NCBI GenBank assembly: GCA_023053685.1
Contig: JALIGW010000001.1
Location: 227,472,934 to 227,536,933, forward strand
Direction: 5' to 3'
DNA: 64,000 nucleotides
Source of the DNA: Diadophis punctatus similis
Lineage: Eukaryota > Chordata > Lepidosauria > Squamata > Dipsadidae
The notes under the pieces were generated by a model, which saw nothing but the letters and a program-made list of their open reading frames with translations, made no database searches and was not told the origin of the DNA. Position numbers and translations under genes: made by a program. This document shows, piece by piece, positions 1-13,006 of the stretch. Position 1 is the first letter of the stretch. The number at the start of each line of letters is the position of its first letter.

Positions 1-177
1 CCATAAGGCTTATCTATTAACTTCTTTCTTTAGATTGCCGGTAGATTTTTTTTTTATTACTTCTCAGCTTCGAGGTGTTCATGAATCAAACTGAGGTCAG
101 TCCTTTACTTTTACATTTTTAAAACCTGATGAAGCCTACCAAAGAACTCCAAAGACTTGACTCCTTCATTTCATAGC

Positions 178-795
178 CAGTGATGGCGAACCTTTTTTGG
201 TTTGCGTGCCAAAAGGGAGGGCGCGGGGGGGGTCGCGCGCATGCGTGCCCATACCCATAATTCCATGCGCCCCCCAGCGCATGTGCACGTGACCCCCCCG
301 GCTCCTGGCACATGATGGCACGCCCGTTATTCACTCGCCCCAGGCTTCAGAGCCTTTCTAGGAGCCTGGGGAAGGTGAAAATGGCCTCCCCCCCCCCCCC
401 CGAGGCCCTCCGGAGGCAGAAAATGGCTCATTTGCCAACTTCCGGTTGAACTGGAAGGCCCGTTTTTTTTGCTCTCCCCAGGCTTCAGAGCCTTTCAAGT
501 TGGGAAACAGGCCATTTCTGGCCTCCGGAGGGCCTCCGGGGGGGGTAAGAGAAGGATGTTTTCGCCCTTCCCAGGCTCCTAGAAAGGCTCTGGAGCTTGG
601 GGAGAGCAAAAAACGGGTCTTCCCCACTCCCTCTGGAGGCTGAAAATAGGCTGTTTCCCGACTCCCAATGGGCCCAGAAGGCCCGAAAATCAGCTGGCTG
701 GCGCCGCGCATGCGTGCCAGACCTGAGCTCGCGTTCCCACTGATATGGCTCCACGTGCCACTTGTTGCACGCATGCCATTGGTTCGCCATCACGG
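178..795. mobile_element. Non-autonomous hAT-like DNA transposon, about 618 bp
   Basis: The ends are inverted: CAGTGATGGCGAACC at the left and GGTTCGCCATCACGG at the right. TCATAGC is present just outside both ends (171-177 and 796-802), which fits the 8-bp target duplication of hAT elements. The interior is GC-rich with C and G runs and holds no transposase. The open frames inside (for example 358-774 minus and 446-643 plus) are low-complexity reads through this element, not genes. hAT assignment is from the termini and duplication size; the family name is not known to me. Confidence 0.75.
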
Positions 796-1136
796 TCATA
801 GCCTAAAGTCACTGGGCCTTATTATGTACTCTTTGCCCTGCCAAGATGAATGCTATTTTTCAATTGCCACTGTCTTCTACCAAGCACCCGGTGAGAGCCT
901 TACATGGAAGTCAAGGCTTCTGTAAGTCTTAGATACCAGCCTTTGGCAAGCTACTAAAATCTTTATGTCACTGACTGCTAAAAAGTGGCCTGTGGCCAAT
1001 AGGATGCTTGAGAGCCTTGGTTGCTACTGTCCTTGTTCAAAATATCTAAAGATTTGGTTATGGGTTTTCCATTGACTGTTTTGTCTATGGAGATTCCCAA
1101 TCATCCATAGTCATAGTTCTCCCAAAGTACCTTGGG

Positions 1137-1175
1137 ATAAAATCCAGGTACTTGGAAAAAGTACCTGGATTTTAT
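1137..1175. repeat. Perfect 17-bp inverted repeat
   Basis: Arms 1137-1153 and 1159-1175 are exact reverse complements around the 5-base spacer GGAAA; the arm reads ATAAAATCCAGGTACTT. It lies next to a stretch containing AGCCAAGAAGCATCTTCAGG (about 1190-1250), which resembles the 3' region of a dispersed reptile retroelement. No terminator role is implied in this nuclear genome. Confidence 0.8.
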
Positions 1176-1456
1176 TTTTTATATTTTCCTTCGAAAACAT
1201 TTCGCTTCTCAGCCAAGAAGCATCTTCAGGAGAAGTAAATCGTTTTCAAAGGAAAAAAACCCAAGAAAGTCTAGTTGCCTTTTAGAAAAAGCACCCTTGG
1301 GACATTGACTATTTTGTTCCTTGTGAGGTTTCTGCCATTCCCCTGGAATGACCAACTCCAGCCTTTAAGGATCAGTGTTTAGCCACTTATGAAGCAGAGC
1401 TTCTAGCTGCTCCAAACTTGACTTTGTAGCAATGTACAATTTTGAATCCCACAATA

Positions 1457-1675
1457 GCACTTAGATTATATACCACTTCACATTGATTTATAGCCCTCTC
1501 TATGCCGTTCCCAGAGTCAGCATATTGCCCCCAACAATCTGGGTCCTCAATTTACCGACCTTGGAAGGATGGAAGGCTGAGTCAATCTTGAGCTGGTCAG
1601 GATCGAACTGCTGGCAGTCGGCAGAATTAACCTGCAATACTGCATTCTAACCACTGCGCCACCACAGCCACCTCT
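1457..1675 (-). mobile_element. tRNA-derived squamate SINE, minus copy
   Basis: On the minus strand this starts with a tRNA-like pol III head (box A-like GGCGCAGTGG, box B-like GTTCGATCC). It continues through CAGCCTTCCATCCTTCC and GGACCCAGATTGTTGGGGG and ends near a GTGGTATATAA tail. The same order of blocks recurs at 17298, 28545, 50036 and 50503, which defines the family within this window. Confidence 0.8.
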
Positions 1676-4629
1676 GCTTCCCAAGACTACAGATGACTTT
1701 ACCCACGATTCTTTGCAGATCATAAACCTGGTATAGAAAACCTCAGATTTTACTTGTGTGGCCTTACACACTCCTGACTTTGAACTCTTTTCTGATAAGT
1801 CTTTTGTGGTTGAGGGAGTCTGTTTAACAGGAACTGCATCCCCCCCACCCATCTGCTAGGTAGAACCCTTGCTACCTTCCTTGGGAGCCCTGAACGTATT
1901 TCCTAAATTCAATCTTGTACTGCCAGAGACAAATCTTTAATATCTTCATTGATTCTTCGCCATCTCAAGCTATCAGTTTGCTCATGCGAACTCGGTCATT
2001 TTAGCTTAAATTACTAAAGGCAATCACTTTGCTGGTCAGGCTCGCTCAACAACTTTTTATTTCAGTCTTTGCACTTGTTTCAAATTCCCTCTCTGCTACT
2101 TATCAGAAGTTTCCTTCAGATGCTGGGACTGCTATTTGCAATGGCTCCATGATGTTTATTCTAATGATTCCTAATGGGTGACCAATTGTCTTATGTTGTT
2201 TTTTGTCTTTTGGCTCAGCAACTACATGTGAAAGATATTGTGATACCCAAGCTATTCTAGTCTGGCTTGCCTCTGGAGCTTATGTGGAAAATCCCAAGAA
2301 CTTTTTCTAGGGCAAGACTCACAAGAGAGGAGAGGTGACTCTCTGCCCTCTCAGTGCATCTATGGTTGTGGTGGTGAGGATGCCAAAGTTTCTATCCTTG
2401 CAGAAGCAGCAGTAGCAGAGAGCTTTGGAAGGCAATGGCGGTAGGGGTCACAATTCCACTGAGGGGTCCTTGGTACTCTCTCAGCACTGATGAGGTTACC
2501 TAGCTTGGATAATGAAACGTCTGCAAGAAGAAAACAACCAAGCTCAGAGAACACCAAGGACCCTTCATTTCAACCCTGCGCTACAAATATTCTCCTGTAT
2601 CGGTTCCTCCGACTGCCAGATCCATCTATTCCAGCTGGATTTCCTGTGCCTTAAAAAGTTCCATAGCAGTACTCTCAACCCAACCTGGGAGGATCACCCA
2701 GATATTGCTGGCTACTCCAAAATATTGTACGTGTGAAAGGAAAAAGTTCCTGGATTCACAGGCTTAGGAATGGACTGTTGCTGATTTTGCACAACTCTTG
2801 GAACTTACTTGATGAACTACACTTTATGAAACTTTGTGGACTTCTTTTAAGCAACCATGATTTCTGTTGCACTTTTGCTCTGTTTGCAGTTTTTTTTTAA
2901 ATGCAGCAACTGGGGTGGGACAAGCTGGGAGAGCAATTCTCTTGTCAACTCAAAACTTCATGCAATCTCAAATGCTGACCTGCAAAATAAAACTTGTAGG
3001 AACTGCGCTGAGTCAACCCCTCTTCCTATTTTTCGTGTGTTCTTTAGTACTAATTGGTGGGTACATCATACAATTTTGCTTAATCCTCTTCTTTGGTAGT
3101 TAGGGTTTTACTATATAAATAAACTTGTTGCAAATGTATCCATTGCTTTTGAAGTCTTTATTAATGACACTTGAAAGAGCTGTAAGCTAGTTCAGGATGG
3201 AAATTTATCTGGAAAATGTATTGCAAAAGAGGCAGGTCTTAGATCAGTTACTGGGGAAAACATGGGGGGGGGGGGTTTTCCACTTGTACATTAATCAAAG
3301 CTGATATATGTTTTATGAAGGCTTAATTGCCCAGCAACATAAGTTAGCTTAGTTCCTATCCCGACCACCCAAAAAAACAACAACAACCCACCAGGGAAAT
3401 TTTAAAAAAACCACTTGGTACGTGGATGACACATTGGGATGAATGAAACATTTACTGTACATGGTAATGACTGTGATTGCCCTGGCTCTGCTTGAGATAG
3501 TCGTCTTCGGTGTGTCCCCCTCAATACGTGCTACCCATTGTTGCTATTTTTCTCTGGGTTCTGCCCTACAGAAACGCTCCAGCTATGAATCCCATGCAAT
3601 TTCAGATGTTAACTGCTCACTTGCATACTAAACACTACAATGGGTCAGCACTGCGTTGTTAATTTGAGAACCAAATGGGCGATTGGTTATCTGGAATTTT
3701 AGGCATCATCATTACCATTTTAATACATTTTAATAAATGGTAATATTAGCATTTGAGCATGGCACCTGTGCCCTCCTTTTGAAGTTTAGAAACCATGTTT
3801 TTCCTTTGAGCCCAAACCATTTCCTTTGATGTGCAAAAACTAGCCCTTTCAGGGACATCAATCAAACAATGGGGCTGCATCGGAAGTCGTCAAAAGAGGA
3901 GGTGCAACGTATCTTAAGGGTGTCTGTCTTTTCTCCTATCTAATCAGTATCTTTTATTATTTGATTTTTTGCCTTCTGATACATTACATATATCAAATGT
4001 ATCCTTTGTCTCTGTGCCCTATATAAAGTCTTAATAAAATGCCGTTCCCTTTGCCTACAGTACTTGTGGTTTGTGGGAGGGGATGGGGGAGGCAAAAAAA
4101 GCCAAGGGTATTGGGGTGTTTCTCAAATTCAGGAACTGGTTTCTCTCCAGCTCCATGCCAACTTGGGTGTTTGAGTTTTGGGGACCACAGCATAAGTTGA
4201 AAAATTAACAGTTGCAAAGATTCTTTGCGGTCACTAATTACAAAGACATTGTAGTTAGTGACCGCTGTATTAAAATCCAGACAATTTCTTACCTATGCTA
4301 ATGTTTTTATTAAGTTTACATGACATATTTTCTGGGTACAAATACTGACTACAGTTAATCATTTCATTTGCTTCAGGCTTTTTACTTTTTTCCGTTTTGT
4401 AGTTTTCTCATCCTTGAAGTTGTATTATTTCAATAAAAGAGCAGTTTAAAAATAACCAGGAGTCAGATATCAAAAACAAACTAAAAAACAGATGTCACCC
4501 AAAGACTTGATAATGCTAAAAGCAGCGGTCTCTACATTCATACTTATGTTTCTCAAACTGAATATTTCTCAATTCTTCTAAAGTGCCTTAGTTTTATGGC
4601 TTTGGGGAGTATATAGAGATCCAGTTTGG
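1676..4629. other. Intergenic, no host gene seen; CR1-like fragment inside
   Basis: No exon with a recognisable protein or clean splice pair was found. At about 2440-2610 there is a retroelement-like block containing AATGAAACGTCTGCAAG and CACCAAGGACCC; a related block recurs at about 12600-12700, so it is a dispersed repeat (CR1/L2 3' end is my guess). GGTCCTTGGTACTCTCTCAGC and a near reverse complement bracket it. AATAAA occurs at 3117-3122 but with no attached transcript evidence. Confidence 0.5.
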
Positions 4630-4632
4630 TCT

Positions 4633-4800
4633 GGTGCTTAAGGTACTATGCTAGAAACCAGGAGAGAGTGAATTCTAGTCCAGCCTTCAGCACCTGACTG
4701 GATAATTTTGGGCCAGTCACTTTTCCTTCGCCCAACCAACCTCCTAGGGTTGTTGTAGGAAAAATAGGAGGAGGAACGAATATTAGTTTTGTTGCCTTAA
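4633..4800 (+). mobile_element. tRNA-derived MIR/CORE-like SINE fragment
   Basis: A degenerate tRNA-like head (TTTGGTCTGGTGCTTAAGG, then GCTAGAAACCAGGAG and GAATTCTAGTC) is followed by TTTTGGGCCAGTCAC. The same series recurs at 17.0, 28.2, 33.1, 40.8 and 53.7 kb. The resemblance to MIR-type SINEs comes from the ordered motifs; no subfamily is claimed. Confidence 0.6.
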
Positions 4801-4818
4801 GTTATTCATAAACACAAT

Positions 4819-4821
<3 letters not shown>

Positions 4822-4875
<54 letters not shown>
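4822..4875. repeat. (GT)n microsatellite
   Basis: An uninterrupted run of GT dinucleotides, about 27 units. Confidence 0.97.
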
Positions 4876-4878
<3 letters not shown>

Positions 4879-7051
4879 GAGAGACTGTAAAAGATGACAG
4901 GTTGCTGCCATTTCAACCAGATAAAGTTCTTTTACAGTGTCCTATGCCTGATCCGCTCTCCCACACAATTTCCCGCTATAGAAACTATCTCTTCCAGAAG
5001 TTCTTTTCTCTGCAACTGTCAGGCTCCAAAACCAAGAAAGACACATGGTGATTGTTCCAAGCTGGGTTCTTTATTGTCTTGCGCCTATAAATAGAATTCT
5101 GCCAAACTGAAGTACATTATTATTTGCATCGAACATATACTGTATTCTGAGCACTATTAGGGAGGGACTGTCTTCTTCCTCTTTCTCTCACACAAAATAT
5201 TTGTGGACTGAGCTCCCTCTGATTGCTCTGGAATCCAGTCTACCTCATTCCAACACATCAACATAGCACTTCCCTCAAAAATGCTAACCACGAGTTAACA
5301 AGCTCAGTTTTGTGAGCTTAATTAGTTAATTAGAATCTAGACTAGTTCCTGCTGCTTCTTGAAACTGACTAGACCTTAATCAGTTTCATAGTGAATGCTT
5401 TTGTTGTCAGGCCCATGAAATTTGGTTATAACTGTTTGGAAAATGATTTTTTTTATTCCCGTCATATTTGCCAATGTCATAAACAAGGAGTGGCTGTAAT
5501 GTATAAATATTTGAATATACATTTCTATCTTACCTTTCCAACAAGTCATGGCAAGTAGGTGTCTGACTTTTGCTGATGATTTCCATTATATATTTCAACT
5601 TACGGCTAGTTCTAAGACCTTTTTTTCTTTATTTTCAGAAAAAGGCTTTGCATGTTTTGCCGGATTCCAAGATTGAAGCTGTACCAATATCAACCAAAAG
5701 CTGATCATAGTTAAACAATTTTTTGCAAGTCGCCTTCCTATTGGTCAAAGAGATTTACTAGTCCTTCTCATTTATTATTTCTATAGTTGCTCAGCAGCCT
5801 GTTTCTGGTTAATATTTATATTTCTGCTACATGTATAAACAAGCCTGGCGTACTAGTAAGCTATTAGGTTTAATTTTCAGACAACTCATTGCCACATTAT
5901 TTCAGTTTAACATGAGACACAACACAGACCTTTCTGTGGAAAAAATTACTGAACTCATCTTGTGGTGTGACTTAAGAACTAATCTACAGCTAATGAAAGG
6001 GCAAGACAAGACTGCTGAAACTGAAGAAAAGCAGAAAATTCACGCTTTGTCCTCTGGATGGCCTTGAAATCATGTCATCTTTCAGGAAGCAATTTCCTCT
6101 TCTCTTGTTTTCTCCCACCCATACCAAATATATTGCTGGAAGGATTGGATGCTGCCTTCATTAGCACTGACCTTCTCTGAATAGAAGAAATATTTTCATG
6201 AATCACAGTATTTTTGTTATTTGTCCTCTGGATTGACTATTAAGGAGCAGGATGCACAATTCGTAGAGGCGCAGATTGTCTGGTGTTCCTAACAATGAAA
6301 CCATATCTCAATAAATACGTATTATTTGGTCACTTTTTCTACAAAATCTCCCTTCTCTTTGTATCAAGCAATCATGAAAACAGCCTTAGAAATTTAAAAA
6401 AGTATTTTTTAGACTGAATCAAATCAAACAAAAAAACATAATAAATAAAAATACTAAAATACATAATAAAAGCAGAATTACAGCTCCTTCATTAAATTAT
6501 GAAATAATAGCTATATTAGTCAATGAAGCATATATGTAAGACAGGAAGAAGCTAGCAAGGAGGAAACATTACATATTTATTACTGTAGGTCCACTTTAGT
6601 AAAAATATGGATTGGGTGAAATCCAACATTTATACAAGCAGAAGACAAGTGTACTCCATAAATACTTTCCAACTCCTAGCAGCACCTTATGTTGTATTGA
6701 ACCATATTATCCTAGCATATTATTCTAGCAGCTCAGTTATATTCCCTTGATCCTCCTGGCTTATGGTGGCTTACAAAGCATAGTACATTTTACTGAGCTT
6801 CAGGGAGGCAGAAGAACTGTATAAGCTCCTACATCCTCCAGTGAAATTCAGACAATTTCTTCTCCTTGATAAAATCTGGCAAGGAATACATTCCAATGTT
6901 CCATAGGTCTCCTCATGCTTTTTGACAGAGGCAGGAGATGGGATATGTTCTGGGCATTAAACTCCAAAATTTAACTTTGGTCTTTATGCAGAACATACCA
7001 TTGTGAAGTTCAACAACTTCACAGTATTTTTTGCATTGTTTATTTTGCATA
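4876..7051. other. Intergenic, AT-rich, nothing recognised
   Basis: Short open frames only (for example 4894-5094 and 5831-6067), with no recognisable protein family and no convincing splice context. Confidence 0.5.
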
Positions 7052-7485
7052 AACTAATACAGGGAATCCTCGAGTTACAACCACAACTAATACAGGGAAT
7101 CCTCGAGTTACGACCACAATTGAGGCCAAAATTTATGCTACTAAGTGAAACAATTGTTGAATGAGCTTGCCCCATTTTATGACTTTTCTTGCCACAGTTG
7201 TTAAGTGAATCATTGCATTTGTTAAGTTAGTAACATGGTTGCTAAGTGAATCTGGGTTCCCCATTGATTTTGCTTGTCGGAAAGTTGCAAAAGTGGATCA
7301 CATGACGCCGGGACATTTCAACTGTCATAAATTTGAGTCAGTTGCCAAGCATCTAACTTTTGATCATGTGACCATGGGGATGCTGCAACAGTCATTAAGT
7401 GTGAAAAATGGTCATAAGTCACTTTTTTCAGTCCTGTAACTTTGAACGGTCAGTAAATGAACAGTTGTAAATCGAGGGCTACCTG
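7052..7485. mobile_element. Tigger-like TIR element with a duplicated left end
   Basis: Termini read CAGGGAATCCTCGAGTTAC on the left and AAATCGAGGGCTACCTG on the right, degenerate copies of the inverted ends better preserved at 46707-47096. The leftmost 33 bp (7052-7084) are repeated directly at 7085-7117 with one substitution (ACAACC versus ACGACC), so the end was locally duplicated. The interior shares TTGCCACAGTTGTTAAGTGAATC with the other copies. Confidence 0.75.
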
Positions 7486-7564
7486 TATTAATTGGGCAAA
7501 AGCCCTTAACTATACTACTGGGTTATACCCATATATTCTGTACACTTTCATGAAAGAAATGCTC

Positions 7565-7883
7565 ACTTACAGCACGATCAGACCTTGTTAAACAACCACA
7601 ATTGGACTGGCAATTCCAAAAGCACAGCAATTGCTAAATGACAAATTACATGACCCTGACAGGCTTACATTACTTCCCATTCGACATCACTGGATTGTGA
7701 CTTTTGATTTTACTTCGGTGTTCTCCATTAAGACTGTTTGCTACAAGCCAGTTGTGAAGCACACAAATAGCAATCATATGACTGCAGGACACTCTAACAG
7801 TTGTAAATCTGAGCATTGGTCATAAAACTGTTTTTTTAAATACTGTTGCTAAATGAAACAGCAGGTAAGTGAGGACTACCTGT
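7565..7883. mobile_element. Degenerate second Tigger-like copy
   Basis: It ends GTAAGTGAGGACTACCTG at 7883 and contains diverged interior blocks such as GTTGTGAAGCACACAAATAG and CAATCATATGACTGCAGGAC. It is more mutated than the copy just to its left, so it is probably older. Confidence 0.6.
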
Positions 7884-7903
7884 ATTTCCCATACTGTTTG
7901 GCA

Positions 7904-8205
7904 CAGAGGTAGGTTTCAGAAGGTTCTGACCAGTTCTGGAGAACCGGTAGTGGAAATTTTGAGCACTTCAGAGAACTGGTAGCGGAAATTTTGAGTAGTT
8001 TGGAGAACCGGTAAATACCACCTCTGACTGGCCCTGCCCCCATCTATTCTCCCGAGTCCCAGCTGATCGGGAAGAAATGAGGATTTTGTAGTAACCTTCC
8101 CCTGGAGTGAGGAGGGAATGGAGATTTTGCAATATCCTTCCCCTGCCACGCCCACCAAACCACGCCCACAGAACAGGCAGTAAAAAATTTTGAATCCCAC
8201 CACTG
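7904..8205. mobile_element. hAT MITE (302 bp) with exact 8-bp target duplication
   Basis: Begins CAGAGGTAGGTTTCAGAAGG and ends AATCCCACCACTG. The 8-bp duplication GTTTGGCA is exact at 7896-7903 and 8206-8213. The interior has two direct copies of a GAGAACCGGTA block and a CCACGCCCACCAAACCACGCCC stretch. A second copy of the family lies at 60947-61242. Confidence 0.9.
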
Positions 8206-8914
8206 GTTTGGCAGAATAACATATTTTTCATTTATTCGTGTTTGGTGATGGAGTTCATGCTTGGGCATGCAAAAAATTCCAAATTCAACTCCAGATAAAG
8301 CTAAGAGAACCCCTCTCTAAAACTGCAGAAACTGCCACTAGTCATAGCGCCACTCTTAAGCTACATGTCCAAAGACTGATGCTACAGTAAAGTTCCCTAC
8401 ATAAAGACACACTTTTCATATCTGCCTTGCAGCTGTTGCCTTTATACTCCCTCCTCTTTTTCCCTGAAGAACACACAAATAGGTTCACAAAGTACAAGCA
8501 GCCCTTGGGTTAACAACATCCAATGTAAGGGATTGATAGATATGAATGGATATGAATGGGCTGCCTATTTGGCAGATAGTGGTCTCCTTCCAGCCAATGA
8601 AGTGAAGATGTGCATTAATGCAATCTGTTTTCAGTGGTTCCTGAAAGTATTGCTCAATTTAAGCACTTTTGTCAGCTTGAAGACGAACAACATCATCTGC
8701 CATTTTAGCAATTGGCAGTTGATTTGTAAGTACGAGTTCCAACTTAAATACAAATTTGGATTAAAGACAGAGTTAGGGTACAGAACTTATTCTTAACCAG
8801 GGACCACACTATATACTAAATAAGCAGTTTGGTTTTATAAAGCCAGCTCTGAAGTTTCCAAACCATGGCTTATGATTTAGCATGTCATGCCAGCCCAGCT
8901 AGTGTAGTATAGAT

Positions 8915-9078
8915 CAGTGTTTTTCAACCTGTGATCTGCGGACGCCGGGAGGTCAGCGAGGTCATAACAGACCTTGAAGAAAGGTTATGATTTAAATCTT
9001 CAGTTAAGTCTTGGGGGTCCGTGGCCACAAGAGGAATTTAAAGTGGGTCCGTTGTGAAGAAAAGGTTGAGAATCACTG
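8915..9078. mobile_element. hAT MITE, 164 bp
   Basis: Inverted ends CAGTGTTTTTCAACC and GGTTGAGAATCACTG. Flanks GTATAGAT (8907-8914) and GTGTACAT (9079-9086) agree at six of eight bases, a decayed target duplication. No coding content. Confidence 0.75.
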
Positions 9079-11478
9079 GTGTACATCATTCAGTAAGCCA
9101 TGGTTAAATCAAGCATAGATTAGCACGTAGTGGAAATTCAAGACTGTGATACACTAAGACTGATGATACTTTCAAGATTTCTAAAGAACCAAGTATAACA
9201 TCCTGTTTTTGTCAGATAGCATCTTTAAACATTGTACCTTCAGTTGGTCAAGAGGAGTTGACCAGCTTCTTAGAGAATAACAATCATTTTCAACTCAAGC
9301 AATTTGAGATTGCCTAGCAATACTGTTTATGTAGAAATGCTGAGATTCAGCAAGAGTACATTCCAATCTCTGATTGAAATGCCTATCCTTAACTGATGCC
9401 CCCAAGACCTCTCACTATGATTGCCATTATGGGTTGGATCAGACGAGTGATTATGATCCAGCTGGGAAGCTCACTGAACATTAAGTGCCAGCTCTCTTTG
9501 AGCAGCGTTTTGGTCCTACCAGTGAAGAGATGAAGGCCTCCCAGCTTACGGCTTCATGTGCTTTTGACAGAATTTTCAAAACCAGGCACATCGGCTGTAT
9601 CAATAATACATTCCTGTCATTGAATATTTTATTAATTTGACTTCTGCTGCTTGCTGTTCCCATTTCAAGGCTGCCGGGTTGTTTCTAATTAAAATTTTAT
9701 GTCATGAGAGAAAACTGCTCTCTTCAGGGGAGAGTTTGCTATTCTGCCTCTCAACAATTAAAGCAATAATAGGGGGCACTTTTGGCTACTGTAAATGGCT
9801 CTTAAGGACTGGATGGAAAATGAAGAGGACAATGGTGGCAAGGAAGGCTTTTTACAAGATTCTGAACTTTTTTATACATCAGTTAGTACTACCTACCCAG
9901 TTTTCAGCCAACAGAACATATGGACATAAAATCTGCTATCCCTGCTGCTGATTATTGTTCTGCCTCAGTTCTAGCTAAGTGTGCAAGATGGAAGTCCTGA
10001 TTTTGGGTGCATAGGGTGTGTTAAACAATGTCAGGAGTTCAACCCTCTGGCTTTGACACCCTCCCCCTTTTGAATGTCCCCAGCCAGGAAGAAACCATCT
10101 GCCAAGCACAGCACTGGTGTAGTTAGCAGAAGGTTTGGACAGACGGCTAGATTTAGCCACCGGCCCAAACTTGTACCTGCAAGCCAACTGATTAGCAGGC
10201 TTCCCCAGGTGTGGAATTTTGAAAGAACAGTAAATCTGTGAGGTTTAAGTCATGCTGATGGTATTAGCAACTGGCAGTTACTCCCAAATATGCTGTTCAG
10301 AAATATTACTGGCAATATAGAGTCCTTCCTCTGGCAACATATCCCCCTCCTCTTGTTGTCTTCCGTGCTTCTTCCAAATTCTCTTCCGGAGAGTTTGGAA
10401 GTCCATCAAGTAGTGCTAGGGGATCCAAAGGAAGAGGGAGTCAGAATCTATTGCTTTCCTTTCTCCTTGCCAAGGGGAAGCATTCTTAGCTCTTTCTGAG
10501 GAGAAAAAAAGCTAGCTCTAATTCACTATTGTGCCGTACTCCAAACTAAGGAAAACCACAAGCATCAGTTTTTCAAAAGGTTATCAGATGCCTCTTATTA
10601 AAGGCCATACTTCCCTAGTTTGCTTTTTAGCTTCTAAAAATGCCTTTTGCAATTCAATGTTATCCCAAGGAACCCACTTATTTCAATTATAAACTTATTT
10701 TTATGAAACTGATAGAATTATCTACTTATAAAGGGTTAATAATGAATCAGCTACTGTCAGTTTGAAGCTGAATCCTTTCAGCAGCCAATGGCTTAGATTT
10801 AGATAAGCAGTCCCACAAAAATGTTTTTATGATTGTAGATTATGGCTTATATTGCCATGCATAAATATAAATGGTGCCCTGCTGGATCAAACTTCTGACC
10901 CATTTAGCCCACAGCAGTCTGTTCTCACACTGGCTAACCAACGGCACAAGGAAGCCCATTAGTCTCCCAACAAATGGCCTGCGGAGACAGTTACACTGGT
11001 ATCGAGGCTAATAGTCCTAACTGTGCTTTAATATGACTGCTGTAATGAGGAACGTCAGATGCTCAGAGCTATTTCCTGACTGGAGTGGCATACAAACCTA
11101 AGCAGCCATTTATGGAAAGCCCACCAATCCAGTTGAAGCTGTTGCTTGGGAAAAAGGAAAGGTCCTTAATTTTTAACCCCTTTTTGCAGTTGTTGTACCA
11201 TTCTTGCTATGCTAGGTGGCCCTCAGTTCTTTGGAGATGGGAGCAGATTTTCAGGGGACGAAAGGCTGCAGCAAGAATTGACAATAATCATCTCCTAGAA
11301 AGTGGAGCTCCATTCAGAGGATCTGCAGGTCTGATACAAGGACAAGGTGTTAATAGAAATTGTTTTCCGACCAACTGGTTTAATTTAACCGATTTAACCT
11401 ACCAATATTAAATAGAAGAGATTTTTAGTGAATGTGCAGCTATTTTAGAGTGTCTTTTTCCAAGATCATGCTTATATA
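9079..11478. other. Intergenic, no gene seen
   Basis: No recognisable exon. A degenerate dispersed repeat is likely at about 10870-10990 (CCTGCTGGATCAAACTTC followed by GTTCTCACACTGGCTAACCA). The other open frames lack any recognisable family. Confidence 0.45.
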
Positions 11479-11614
11479 CCGTATTTCCCCAAAAATAAGA
11501 CCCTGTCTTATATTTTTTTTGAACCCTGAAATAAGCACTTGGCCTTATTGCCATGTACTCAAAAGCCCGATTGGGCTTATTATTGGGGAATGTCTTATTT
11601 TGGGGGAAACAGGG
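11479..11614. mobile_element. TA-flanked MITE with AAAATAAGAC ends
   Basis: The left end CCGTATTTCCCCAAAAATAAG is mirrored by GTCTTATTTTGGGGGAAAC near the right end, and TA flanks both sides (11477-11478 and 11615-11616). The interior is a mariner-sized non-coding stretch. A related element occurs at 27111. Confidence 0.75.
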
Positions 11615-12944
11615 TACTTAGTTTTAGAATATGCCATTGGATGTGGCTCAAAAACACCAGCTCACTGCCATAGCTTTTTTTTTTAGAAATCAAACCCTTA
11701 GTGCTGCACAACCCTGTTATTAGGATTTAATAAGATCAGTATTTTTAATAGTAGCCCTTTAAGTGTAATGCAAAAGAGCAACACTATTTTGGATAGTTGC
11801 TATCATATGATGAAATTCTACATTACAATTTAGGAAATCAGGTCCTGGGAATCAATTTTATAATTGTAATTAAAGAAGGCAGTTTATAGAAATGTCTAAA
11901 GAATATACAGTGTAGAAAAGCCAATTGTAAAATCGGACATTTTCTCCAGGCAACTAAAAATAACGTGGGAAAGAAACAGAAGAGGGAGCAGAGATAGATT
12001 GTATTGTACCTTCTCAGTGTTGTGGATTTCAATTCTGATCTGTCCCAATCAGCATAGACAATGACAGTGATAAGTAAATTCTAAAACACATGTAGGAAAC
12101 GAAGTTATCTATCCCCAAGAGGATTAATGGCTTCAATTCACTTTTATGAAATCACAAAAAATGTCATCGAAGATATCACAAAATTTAATGAAAAAAGGAA
12201 GCTGAAATAAAAAGGAAAATGAAAGACAAGGCATAGTAGAAATGAAAGAAAAGGACTATTCATTCCAATAAACAGTGTAAAGTCTAATCAACAGACCAAC
12301 AAATTGGATTAAGATTGAAAGGAAAAAAGGCAGCAAGAGAAATTAATATATCACTGTATGAAGTAGATGAAAATTGAACGGAACAATTTGATTTATGAAG
12401 TACAAATATATAGTTTATATTACAGAGGTCAGCAGAAATATTTTAAAAGCAGGCTGTCTGAAACCCAACACAAAACTTCCAGAGTTTAAAGAACTATCCC
12501 AGCTATGAGGAATGCCATCTGAGTAATAATAATCGTGAACCACTTCTTACCACACCCAGCTAGGTGGCAGAATTTAGCCAGTGCACTCATGATGTTACCT
12601 AATGTAGGTAATGAAACATCTGCAGGAAAACAACTAAGCTCAGAGAGCACCAAAGACCCCTCATTTCAACTCTGAGCTACAAATATTATCTTTTATTGGA
12701 ATTTAGCCAATCTTGGCTGCTCTCAAGAAGCCACATAGAATTGGACCTAGTTAATTAGTACACCTGGATTGAATGCCTTCAGAAATACCAGAACTATAAA
12801 CTACATTAGGAACTTCAACAAACATCTTAGAAGAAGGCAATAGCAAGTCTATTGAGACACTAAGCGGCAAGCCAGGTTTGAAAGAGGTTTTACAGTTTAT
12901 CCTGTCCGCATTTGCCTATATATGCACATGGACACCAATGCACG

Positions 12945-13006
<62 letters not shown>

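Noticed and set aside
358..799. Frames of 104-138 codons on the minus strand
   Set aside because: Inside the GC-rich hAT element 178-795, with no transposase similarity.
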